5,543 bases of DNA, taken from positions 1 through 5,543 of the forward strand of contig JAESUA010000301.1 in assembly GCA_016763255.1 (NCBI GenBank). Reading direction: 5' to 3'. Shown piece after piece: positions 1 to 5,543 of this stretch. The notes under the pieces were generated by a model that searched no databases, was not told the origin of the DNA, and saw only the letters and a program-made list of their open reading frames with translations. The translations under genes were made by a program, and so were the position numbers. Source of the DNA: Magnetovibrio sp. (lineage in GTDB: Bacteria > Pseudomonadota > Alphaproteobacteria > Rhodospirillales > Magnetovibrionaceae). Within the stretch, counting starts at the first letter, position 1, and each line of letters begins with the position of its first letter.

Positions 1-112
1 CCTGCGCTGCATCCACATCGGCTTTTTGCGCGACTTCTTCGGCCTGCTTGGCCTCGGCTTGGATTTCTTTGGCTTTGACATCGGCCTGCTGGGCGTCGAC
101 CTTGGCTTTTTG
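1..112 (-). repeat. 84-bp (28-residue) coiled-coil repeat, second copy cut by the edge
   Basis: In the minus-strand protein, QKAKVDAQQ (residues 309-317) recurs as QKADVDAAQ (337-345) exactly 28 residues, or four heptads, later. At DNA level an 11-base block reading ggctttttgcg on the plus strand occurs at 20-30 and 104-114, 84 bases apart. One full unit is 29-112 and a partial one is 1-28. The composition (Ala, Lys, Gln, Glu, Asp, Val) suits a helical stalk. Only one full period is visible, so the array length is unknown. Confidence 0.5.
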
Positions 113-1036
113 CGAGACCACCTTGATCAGCTTGGTCAGGTTATTGCCATAGTTTTGCTGAATTTCGGCTTGCGACAAGATCACTACCGGGCTCGGCGCA
201 CTGGTGGAACTAAACACCGTGGTGGTGGCACCTGCGCTGTTGAGCGTCAGGCTGCCCGCAGCGTTGGAAATGATGATTTCACCAACATTGCCGTCGATAT
301 CACGCACCAGGGTGATTTTATTGCCATCACCGGCGACGGTGGAACCCCGAATACCGATGGTCGCGGTCGGGGTGTTGATCACCATGCCATCGGGCGAGGT
401 TTTCGCCACCTGGCCGCTGACGAAAGAAAATACGCCTTTGACCACCTGGGCGCTGAATGCACCGGTCTGGGTATCAGGATCATAGACCATTTCGTCCATG
501 ATCATGCGGCCGTCTTCATCCAGCGAAAAGACCGTGTCATCGACAAAAATAATGCTGACGTTGGCACCGCTGCCGGTTTGCAAAACGTCGCCTTGGAAAA
601 TTTGACCACCGGTGGCAAGCATTGCCTGGATACCGTCGGAGTGGGTCACCGAAACCGCCCCCTCGGCCTCGCTGACTTGACCGATGGGCTCGCCCAAACC
701 GATGCCTTGTTGCGCGGCTGGTGCCCCCAGCCCCAATTGGGCCACCTGGCCTGGGGCCATGGGGCCGGCCAAGGCCATCACAAGTGAGGCATTTAAAACC
801 GCACCATCAAACGTGATCAGCGACGGTGAGATTTCAGTCATAAAAAAAGCAGGCACCAAAAATGATGTACCGCTTGGCGTTTCAATCAACAGGTCCGGCC
901 CAGCACGGCTGAAATCAGCCCGCAAAAAATCATGACCCGAGGGCAAGGTTACATTGCCGTCAGCATCCGTTGTCCTAAGGTGTTCGGTTTGTGCGAGTGG
1001 CCCATCGGGCGAATTCTCAAATATAGAATTTTTCAG
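1..1036 (-). CDS. FecR-domain protein, N-terminal part of a probable large secreted surface protein (partial)
   Basis: An uninterrupted minus-strand frame runs from a TAA at 1054-1052 to the left edge, giving 345 codons if it begins at CTG 1036. The N-terminus (LKNSIFENSPDGPLAQ...) has no signal peptide. A Gly/Pro/Ala linker with PGQVAQ lies at residues 95-100. A FecR-type domain covers about 117-270, with IFQGDVLQTG (146-155), FVDDTVFSLDEDGRMIMDEM (164-183), GVFSFVSGQVAK (201-212) and the hallmark TPTATIGIRGS (222-232). Residues about 305-345 are an Ala/Lys/Gln/Glu-rich coiled coil that continues past the edge. In alphaproteobacteria this FecR arrangement commonly begins very long proteins with repeats and a type I secretion signal. 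That fits the missing signal peptide, but the C-terminus is not visible. The start is uncertain: no ATG, GTG or TTG precedes the conserved-looking GNVTLP segment (residues 27-32). TTG 946, TTG 925 and ATG 841 are later options that would cut into it. The gene is co-oriented with the upstream kinase, 124 bases away. Confidence 0.85.
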   Translation of the reverse strand, partial: MKNSIFENSPDGPLAQTEHLRTTDADGNVTLPSGHDFLRADFSRAGPDLLIETPSGTSFLVPAFFMTEISPSLITFDGAVLNASLVMALAGPMAPGQVAQLGLGAPAAQQGIGLGEPIGQVSEAEGAVSVTHSDGIQAMLATGGQIFQGDVLQTGSGANVSIIFVDDTVFSLDEDGRMIMDEMVYDPDTQTGAFSAQVVKGVFSFVSGQVAKTSPDGMVINTPTATIGIRGSTVAGDGNKITLVRDIDGNVGEIIISNAAGSLTLNSAGATTTVFSSTSAPSPVVILSQAEIQQNYGNNLTKLIKVVSQKAKVDAQQADVKAKEIQAEAKQAEEVAQKADVDAAQ

Positions 1037-1065
1037 GGGACCGAGCCTACATTAAAAAATGTTAG

Positions 1066-1088
1066 TATGAAGATGTGTAATCTTCATA
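1066..1088. promoter_or_regulatory. Perfect 9-bp dyad upstream of the FecR-domain gene
   Basis: TATGAAGAT, a 5-base spacer GTGTA, then ATCTTCATA form a perfect inverted repeat in the AT-rich gap, about 30 bases upstream of the proposed CTG start. It could be an operator for a dimeric regulator or a hairpin in the 5' untranslated region. In the minus direction a T run (TTTTTT) follows a few bases after it. However, the stem has only two G/C pairs, so an intrinsic terminator or attenuator is less likely than a protein-binding site. The bound factor is unknown. Confidence 0.4.
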
Positions 1089-1141
1089 ATTGCAAAAACT
1101 TACAAGTTCTTTTGGCTTAAAATCATTAAAATTTATATAGT

Positions 1142-1173
1142 CCATTCAGATTACACTTACTTAGGCTGAATGG
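1142..1173 (-). terminator. Possible weak terminator at the end of the luxPQ-like operon
   Basis: CCATTCAG (1142-1149) and CTGAATGG (1166-1173) are perfectly complementary 8-base arms around a 16-base loop containing the kinase stop codon (TAA, 1163-1161). Read on the minus strand, the stem is followed by an AT-rich tract (ACTATATAAATTTTAATG), not a clean T run. The large loop and poor U tract make it a weak intrinsic terminator at best. Read-through into the FecR-domain gene is possible. Confidence 0.3.
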
Positions 1174-3443
1174 GTAAATTCCCCCACCCCTTCAACCGCC
1201 AATATCCGGTTTCGCGGCAAGGTGATGGTGATTTTGGTGCCGACATGTTTCTGACTAGAAATCACAAATGTGCCGCCATGCAATTCAACAAGTGACTTTG
1301 TCAGCGGCAGGCCCAAACCGGTACCGTCGTGCTTGCGTGACAAAGAACTATCAACCTGGCCAAATTGGCTCATGGCTTTGAGAATACCATCGGCATCCAT
1401 GCCGATTCCGGTGTCTGCAACCGTGATGACAAAACCGCTCTCATCGACATGGGCTCCACACGTGATGCGTCCATCACGTGGGGTAAATTTGACCGCGTTG
1501 GACAAAAGGTTGAGCAGAATCTGCTTCATGCGACGCACATCAACCAGAACCTGGGGCAAGCCATCACAATTGGGCCAAACCAATATGACACCACCATCGT
1601 CCACCCGCGATTGAATGATCTGCTGACAGGAATCGCAAATGAGTGCCAAATCAATGGCTTCTTCGTGCAACTCGAACTTGCCCGCTTCGATGGCGGAGAC
1701 ATCCAAGATATCATTGATCAAATCCAGCAAATGCGATCCGGAATCAAATATATACCCCACATAATCATCGTATTTTTCATGACCGAGCGGACCGAAAATT
1801 TTTGTCTGCATGGTTGAGGAAAAACCCAAAATGGCATTCAGTGGCGTGCGCAGTTCATGGCTCATATTCGCCATCAATTCACTCTTGGCCCGATTGGCCA
1901 GCTCGGCCGTGCGCTTTGCTTCGCGCATCTGTTGTTCCGCCTGTTTGCGTTCTGAAATATCTTCGTGCATGGCCACAAAATGCGTGATGTTTCCAGCGGC
2001 ATCAGAAACCGGGGCGACCGAAGCGTTTGACCAGAACTCACCATCATCCTTCTTACGTACTCTGATTTCGGCGCGCCATTCCTGCCCCTTGAAAACAGTC
2101 GTCCACATATCCTCGTAAACATCTTGCGGTGTATCGGGAGAACGCAGGATGGAGGCTTCTTGGCCGATCACCTCATCCGCCTCATATTGGGTCAACTCGC
2201 AAAATTGCGCATTTATATATTCAACAAAGCCGTTCAAGTCGGTGATAAAAATCATCGTCGGGCTTTGCTCAACCGCCAACGCCAACTTACGTAAATCGCT
2301 TTCCGCCTGGCGACGTATTTCAACCTCGGCCCGCAACGAAGCGGTGCGTCGATCGATCCGATCTTGCAGTGAATCTTTAAGCTCCGTCAGATCGAAATTG
2401 GAGCGCTGCAAATCCTTGAAAACACCATTAACCACTCGACCCATGGTGTTGAACTCTTCGATCATAGACGGCTCAAAAGCAACTTCAGCACCTCCTTCAA
2501 CCACCGACATTGCATATCGAGACATCTTGCGGGCTGGATTGACAACCAGCCACATCAGCAACGCCAACACCACCGTGCTACCAACCAAAACAACAACAAA
2601 TTGAATGGTCAACGATCGTTTAAACGAAGCCGCCAATCCTTTAAAGGCCGTATCATCGCTCATAAATACAACCTCGATCAGCGCGGCCTGTGAAAACCTT
2701 AACGGGGCAATAAAGGCGATCGTATGCTCGCCAAGTTCAATGACCGTGTTTTTGGCGTAGGCCGCCAGCCCCCCTCCCGGCTGAAGCAATATACTTTGAC
2801 GAGAAACCGGTGCAGAGGCTTGAAAAATCCCGTCAACTTTCAACTCGACGCGATCACTGCCGGTAACACGTCGAATATCGTTGGCAAAGCGAATATTGCC
2901 CCACAAAGAGATGCCGTAGATTAAGTGACCAACCACTTGGCCGGTCTTTTGATAAATAATGGGAACAACCCGAACCAGGGATTTTTCGGTTTCACCAACG
3001 CTGAACCAAGACTTCACGTTCAGATAGGGAAGTGTTTGCCGGGCAATCACATCCACACCATCGATGCTGCTACCAGCATTGCCCACCACCCGACCATTGG
3101 CATCTAAGATGAGCAATAGATCCAAACGATCCGACACCCCCAAAAGGGCGTCATAAAGATATTCTTCCGTCGTTTCCCAATTGCCATTTCGGACCAAATC
3201 GCCAAGATTTCGGTCGCGCGACACAAGATCAACCGTCGAACTGAGAAAGGTCATCTCATCCCAAAACGCACTCAGGGCCGAAACCCGAGATTGCTCGAAT
3301 GAACGTTGAACTTCCTCACGAATTTGCTCACGTGCGGCGCTGAAACTCGTATACATGATGGCACCACTGGTCGTCGCCAACACAAGAACAAGAATAGCAA
3401 AAATCAATGGTCCAATACGCATGTTTTTTTGGACTTCTATCAT
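1161..3443 (-). CDS. LuxQ-like transmembrane sensor histidine kinase without receiver domain
   Basis: A 760-residue inner-membrane kinase. Membrane segments at about 11-32 and 279-301 enclose a periplasmic sensor of about 245 residues. Its SLVRVVPI (155-162), followed by TGQVVGHLIYG (167-177), and the cytoplasmic IEEFNTMG (328-335) resemble LuxQ as I remember it. A HAMP-like linker (302-350) and coiled coil lead to a PAS domain (about 386-498, ending HFVAMHEDIS). It lacks the GxNCRFLQ cysteine motif, so it is not a LOV photoreceptor. The HisKA domain has MSHELRTPLNAILGFS with phospho-acceptor His529. The HATPase domain has the N box (Asn645, Asn649), DTGIGM (677-682), an F box near Phe694 and GTGLGL (707-712), so catalysis looks intact. 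The protein ends soon after, with no receiver domain, unlike the hybrid LuxQ of Vibrio. ATG 3443 directly follows the stop of the LuxP-like gene, implying translational coupling; Met8 (3422) is a less likely start. It presumably reads the state of the LuxP-like protein. Its response regulator is not in this window. Confidence 0.93.
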   Translation of the reverse strand: MIEVQKNMRIGPLIFAILVLVLATTSGAIMYTSFSAAREQIREEVQRSFEQSRVSALSAFWDEMTFLSSTVDLVSRDRNLGDLVRNGNWETTEEYLYDALLGVSDRLDLLLILDANGRVVGNAGSSIDGVDVIARQTLPYLNVKSWFSVGETEKSLVRVVPIIYQKTGQVVGHLIYGISLWGNIRFANDIRRVTGSDRVELKVDGIFQASAPVSRQSILLQPGGGLAAYAKNTVIELGEHTIAFIAPLRFSQAALIEVVFMSDDTAFKGLAASFKRSLTIQFVVVLVGSTVVLALLMWLVVNPARKMSRYAMSVVEGGAEVAFEPSMIEEFNTMGRVVNGVFKDLQRSNFDLTELKDSLQDRIDRRTASLRAEVEIRRQAESDLRKLALAVEQSPTMIFITDLNGFVEYINAQFCELTQYEADEVIGQEASILRSPDTPQDVYEDMWTTVFKGQEWRAEIRVRKKDDGEFWSNASVAPVSDAAGNITHFVAMHEDISERKQAEQQMREAKRTAELANRAKSELMANMSHELRTPLNAILGFSSTMQTKIFGPLGHEKYDDYVGYIFDSGSHLLDLINDILDVSAIEAGKFELHEEAIDLALICDSCQQIIQSRVDDGGVILVWPNCDGLPQVLVDVRRMKQILLNLLSNAVKFTPRDGRITCGAHVDESGFVITVADTGIGMDADGILKAMSQFGQVDSSLSRKHDGTGLGLPLTKSLVELHGGTFVISSQKHVGTKITITLPRNRILAVEGVGEFTHSA

Positions 3444-3446
3444 CTA
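3441..3446 (-). promoter_or_regulatory. Stop/start junction coupling the LuxP-like and LuxQ-like genes
   Basis: On the minus strand the binding-protein stop TAG (3446-3444) is followed with no gap by the kinase start ATG (3443-3441). There is no strong Shine-Dalgarno sequence just upstream, only a GATGAG-like stretch. Kinase translation therefore probably depends on ribosomes terminating on the first gene. This would keep binding protein and kinase production linked. Confidence 0.6.
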
Positions 3447-4598
3447 CTCATCTGAATAACGAAAAGCCTGTTTTTTCAGATCATTGAGAACATCCATATT
3501 TTGGTCCTTCGTAATCAAAACAATTTCACCAGAATAAATAAGCGGCACCGATGAAGTTTGCCCATTGCGATCCAAAACAATCGCGTCTGCCATCGCCACG
3601 CCGTTATCGTCGTTCATGCGCATCACGGTGAAGTCCAAGTCTTGGTTTTGCAGGGCTTCTAATTCAGCGCTGCCACCGCCCCAACCATTGACCATGATTT
3701 TCCCCAGCAAATTACGTTCGCGCAAGGCATCAATGGCCCCCAGCGCAATGTCTGTGGACGCCGCATAAATGAATTTTAGATCGGTGGATTGTGACACAAG
3801 ATCCAAGGTCGCGACCTTGGCACGACTGCGGTCAAAGCCAACATAATAGGACGCACTCAGGCGCAAGTTGCTGTTTTTGCTCACATGCTGGATGAACGTA
3901 TCGCCGCGCATTTCACTGACGTATCCCGGGGGGCCAAACAAAACCGCATAGTTGCCCTCCCCTTTGGTGAGTTCGATGTAACGTTCGGCCAACATCTTGG
4001 AGCCAATTTCATGATCAAAACCAACATACAAAAACGGCTGACTGCCTTCCCAGGCTTTCAAAGGCGTGGTGATGTTTTGCAAAATTAATTTGGTGGAACT
4101 GCGTCCGATGATCCGTTCCACAACCGTTTTATGGCGAATGGCATCAAGCGTATAGACCATGTAATCGGGCTTTTTTCTCAGCGCCCGATTGATAAAACTT
4201 TCTTGTTTGCGTACATCCGTTGCCGCCTGGGTAAACAAAACATCCAACGTATAATCAATACCGGCTTGCTTCATCCGAGCTTCAAAGGACTGTTGAGAGC
4301 GCCGCCAATAATCGGATACCTGTTTGCCTGGGTAAACCATGACGATGCTGATAGGTTTCGTAGAAGGGGCCGTCACAATTGGTGGGGTCGGGCTTTGAAC
4401 CAGCTTGTTAAACCGCGCAAAATCAGGGCCTTGGCTGGGATGTGAATCCTCATAGGCTAAATAGGTCCAAACCTGATTGCTATAATCACCCGCCAGCCCG
4501 ATGCCCGGCACGACGAACAGCCCCATAAGTATGGGCGCAATGCCCCTAATGACCTTCAACATTTCCCCAGTTCCCAGACTGACCCACAGTTCCGACAT
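3444..4598 (-). CDS. luxP: LuxP-like periplasmic autoinducer-2 binding protein
   Basis: A 384-residue periplasmic sugar-binding-fold protein. A signal peptide is visible from about Met13: Lys and Arg, a hydrophobic core at about 19-34, and likely cleavage after GLA at 36. The mature part reads as a close LuxP homologue, with VYPGKQVSDYW (88-98), LILQNITTP (171-179), QPFLYVGFDH (187-196), EMRGDTFI (229-236), IYAASTDIALGA (277-288), NGWGGGSAEL (304-313), TVMRMNDD (324-331) and the C-terminal AFRYSDE. Residues aligning with the V. harveyi AI-2 contacts as I remember them are all kept: Gln93, Ser95, Trp98, Asn175, Arg231, Ser281, Thr282, Trp306 and Arg327. The two arginines correspond to those that hold the borate diester. 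The role is ligand binding in the periplasm and signalling to the LuxQ-like kinase encoded next, not transport; no ABC permease or ATPase is adjacent. ATG 4598 is chosen because GGAG lies six bases upstream. TTG 4610 would add four residues, and ATG 4562 gives 372 residues, near the Vibrio length of about 365. The actual ligand is inferred. Confidence 0.93.
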   Translation of the reverse strand: MSELWVSLGTGEMLKVIRGIAPILMGLFVVPGIGLAGDYSNQVWTYLAYEDSHPSQGPDFARFNKLVQSPTPPIVTAPSTKPISIVMVYPGKQVSDYWRRSQQSFEARMKQAGIDYTLDVLFTQAATDVRKQESFINRALRKKPDYMVYTLDAIRHKTVVERIIGRSSTKLILQNITTPLKAWEGSQPFLYVGFDHEIGSKMLAERYIELTKGEGNYAVLFGPPGYVSEMRGDTFIQHVSKNSNLRLSASYYVGFDRSRAKVATLDLVSQSTDLKFIYAASTDIALGAIDALRERNLLGKIMVNGWGGGSAELEALQNQDLDFTVMRMNDDNGVAMADAIVLDRNGQTSSVPLIYSGEIVLITKDQNMDVLNDLKKQAFRYSDE

Positions 4599-4604
4599 AA
4601 CTAT

Positions 4605-4608
4605 CTCC
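4605..4608 (-). promoter_or_regulatory. luxP: Ribosome binding site of the LuxP-like gene
   Basis: GGAG on the minus strand, with a six-base spacer to ATG 4598. It decides the start in favour of ATG 4598 over TTG 4610, which would overlap this site. A second in-frame ATG at 4562, just before the signal-peptide charge cluster, has GGGGAA immediately upstream, but that is too close to be ideal. Confidence 0.5.
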
Positions 4609-4654
4609 AAATATTGGCGTCATACTCCTGAATGTCTAGAATTTCTCAGTATGT

Positions 4655-4718
4655 AACCCTTTTGAACAAAATTCATGGATAGTTGATGTCTCGATCCCGG
4701 GGTCTCGATCAAAGGGTT
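4655..4718. repeat. Inverted and direct short repeats in the divergent intergenic region
   Basis: The 154-base gap between luxP and recQ contains two exact copies of the nonamer GTCTCGATC (4688-4696 and 4702-4710). They start 14 bases apart and flank CCGGG. Outside them, AACCCTTT (4655-4662) and AAAGGGTT (4711-4718) form an 8-base inverted pair. This is the only place where promoters for both divergent genes can lie, so the repeats may be regulator sites. No clear consensus promoter for luxP is visible. Confidence 0.35.
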
Positions 4719-4746
4719 CATATTGTCGGTGCGCTCAGGGTATAGT
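4717..4746 (+). promoter_or_regulatory. recQ: Possible recQ promoter close to the start codon
   Basis: TTCATA (4717-4722), an 18-base spacer and TATAGT (4741-4746) resemble -35 and -10 boxes. The -10 box ends six bases before ATG 4753, so transcription from it would start at or next to the ATG and give a leaderless mRNA. The nearest Shine-Dalgarno-like AGGG is about 12 bases from the ATG, which is too far to be good. The -35 match is weak. Confidence 0.25.
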
Positions 4747-4752
4747 CCCCCC

Positions 4753-5543
4753 ATGCCTCATCAGATTCTCAAAAACGTTTTTGGATACGACGATTTTCGC
4801 CCCGGTCAGATCGAGGTGGTCAACGCCTTAATGGCCGGTGAACATACCTTGGCGGTGATGCCCACGGGCTCAGGTAAGTCGTTGTGTTTTCAAATCCCTG
4901 CGCTGCTAAAGGGCGGTTTAACCATCGTCGTTTCCCCCTTGGTCGCCTTGATGGAAGATCAGGTTGCAGCGCTCAAATTAGCTGGGGTCGCAGCAGAAAC
5001 CATCAATTCATCACGTCATCGTGAGATCAACGTGGAGGCCTGGCGACGGGTCGCAAGCGGTGAAACCCGATTGCTCTATCTGGCCCCGGAACGGCTGATG
5101 ACACAGCGCATGCTATCGGCCCTATCTCGTCTACCGATCAGCTTGATCGCCGTTGACGAAGCCCACTGTATGTCACGCTGGGGGCCATCATTTCGGCCCG
5201 ATTATGAGGCCCTATCGCGCCTTCAAGACCACTTTGCGGGGGTGCCCATCGCGGCCCTGACCGCCACCGCCGACGAGGCCACCCAACAAGACATCTCAGC
5301 CAAATTATTTGGCGGGCAAGGGCAATTGTTCGTGTCCGGGTTTGATCGCCCCAATATTCGCCTTAAGGTCGAAATGCGATCCGACACCAAACGCCAATTG
5401 CTGGATGTAGTCCAAAACCATGACGGTGAAAGCGGCATCGTTTATTGCCTGTCCCGCGCCAAGACCGAAAAAATGGCCGAGTTCCTCAACCAAAACGGTG
5501 TGCGCGCGCTGCCCTATCACGCGGGCTTAAGCGCCGAGGTGCG
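4753..5543 (+). CDS. recQ: RecQ-family ATP-dependent DNA helicase (N-terminal part)
   Basis: The first 263 codons of a superfamily 2 3'-5' DNA helicase acting in recombinational repair and replication-fork processing. Motifs in order: motif 0 FGYDDFRPGQ (10-19), Walker A MPTGSGKS (36-43), motif Ia SPLVALMEDQV (61-71), TxxLLYLAPERL (105-115), Walker B DEAH (135-138) and the aromatic-rich loop CMSRWGPSFRPDY (139-151). These are followed by motif III LTATA (169-173), FDRPN (197-201) and the start of the second RecA-like domain with GIVYCLSRAKTEKMAEFL (228-245) and YHAGLSAEV (255-263). The loop differs from the E. coli type (SQWGHDFRPEY) but keeps Trp143, Phe147 and Arg148. ATG 4753 puts motif 0 at the usual distance from the N-terminus; in-frame GTG 4729 would add eight residues without visible similarity. 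The zinc-binding, winged-helix and HRDC regions, if present, lie beyond the right edge. The gene is divergent from luxP and probably functionally unrelated. Confidence 0.95.
   Translation, partial: MPHQILKNVFGYDDFRPGQIEVVNALMAGEHTLAVMPTGSGKSLCFQIPALLKGGLTIVVSPLVALMEDQVAALKLAGVAAETINSSRHREINVEAWRRVASGETRLLYLAPERLMTQRMLSALSRLPISLIAVDEAHCMSRWGPSFRPDYEALSRLQDHFAGVPIAALTATADEATQQDISAKLFGGQGQLFVSGFDRPNIRLKVEMRSDTKRQLLDVVQNHDGESGIVYCLSRAKTEKMAEFLNQNGVRALPYHAGLSAEV

Noticed and set aside
26..787. Long plus-strand open frame of 253 codons
   Set aside because: It lies opposite the FecR-domain gene, whose minus-strand frame shows clear motifs (TATIGIRG, GDVLQTG). The plus frame is low-complexity and has no recognisable domain.
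1037..1160. Consensus sigma-70 promoter for the FecR-domain gene
   Set aside because: TTGTAA and TTGCAA are present on the minus strand, but no good -10 box lies at suitable spacing; AT-richness alone yields many weak matches.
1365..1817. Plus-strand open frame of 150 codons opposite the kinase
   Set aside because: It is antisense to the HisKA/HATPase region, whose catalytic motifs are intact; no domain or ribosome binding site supports it.
2000..2290. LOV photoreceptor in the kinase PAS domain
   Set aside because: The flavin-adduct cysteine motif (GxNCRFLQ) is absent; the corresponding segment reads GQEASILRS.
4131..4445. Plus-strand open frame of 104 codons opposite luxP
   Set aside because: Antisense to conserved LuxP sequence, with no features of its own.
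4546..4623. 25-codon minus-strand upstream ORF beginning at ATG 4623 and overlapping the luxP start
   Set aside because: AGGAG is only one base from its ATG, too close for efficient initiation, and the peptide resembles nothing. Probably chance.
1..5543. tRNA, rRNA, CRISPR array or insertion sequence
   Set aside because: No cloverleaf-like sequence, regularly spaced repeat array, transposase motif or terminal inverted repeat was recognised on reading.

Overview
The window looks like chromosomal DNA of an alphaproteobacterium, probably a Rhodospirillales-type, perhaps marine, organism. This rests on the style of the FecR-domain protein at the left edge, moderate GC with AT-rich intergenic gaps, and the general look of the RecQ and kinase sequences. 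It is an inference; no rRNA or other phylogenetic marker is present.

Layout, left to right. (1) About 1-1036, minus strand: the N-terminal part of a FecR-domain protein with no visible signal peptide, followed by an Ala/Lys/Gln/Glu-rich coiled-coil repeat that runs off the left edge. This resembles the start of a large type-I-secreted surface protein. (2) 1037-1160: an AT-rich gap with a perfect 9-bp dyad and a possible weak terminator. (3) 1161-3443, minus: a membrane sensor histidine kinase whose periplasmic and HAMP-like parts resemble Vibrio LuxQ, but which has no receiver domain. (4) 3444-4598, minus: a periplasmic binding protein that reads as a close LuxP homologue. All the autoinducer-2 (AI-2) contact residues I remember for Vibrio harveyi LuxP are conserved. 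(5) 4599-4752: a divergent intergenic region with short repeats. (6) 4753-5543, plus: the N-terminal 263 codons of a RecQ-family DNA helicase, cut by the right edge.

The central result is a luxP-luxQ-type operon. The binding-protein stop codon directly abuts the kinase ATG, implying translational coupling. By analogy with Vibrio, LuxP would bind a ligand in the periplasm and control LuxQ kinase/phosphatase activity across the inner membrane. Because this kinase lacks the receiver domain of Vibrio LuxQ, its signal must leave through a separate response regulator that is not in the window. The co-oriented FecR-domain gene just downstream is an attractive candidate output (surface attachment), but nothing in the sequence proves that link. 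The divergent recQ is probably an unrelated housekeeping neighbour.
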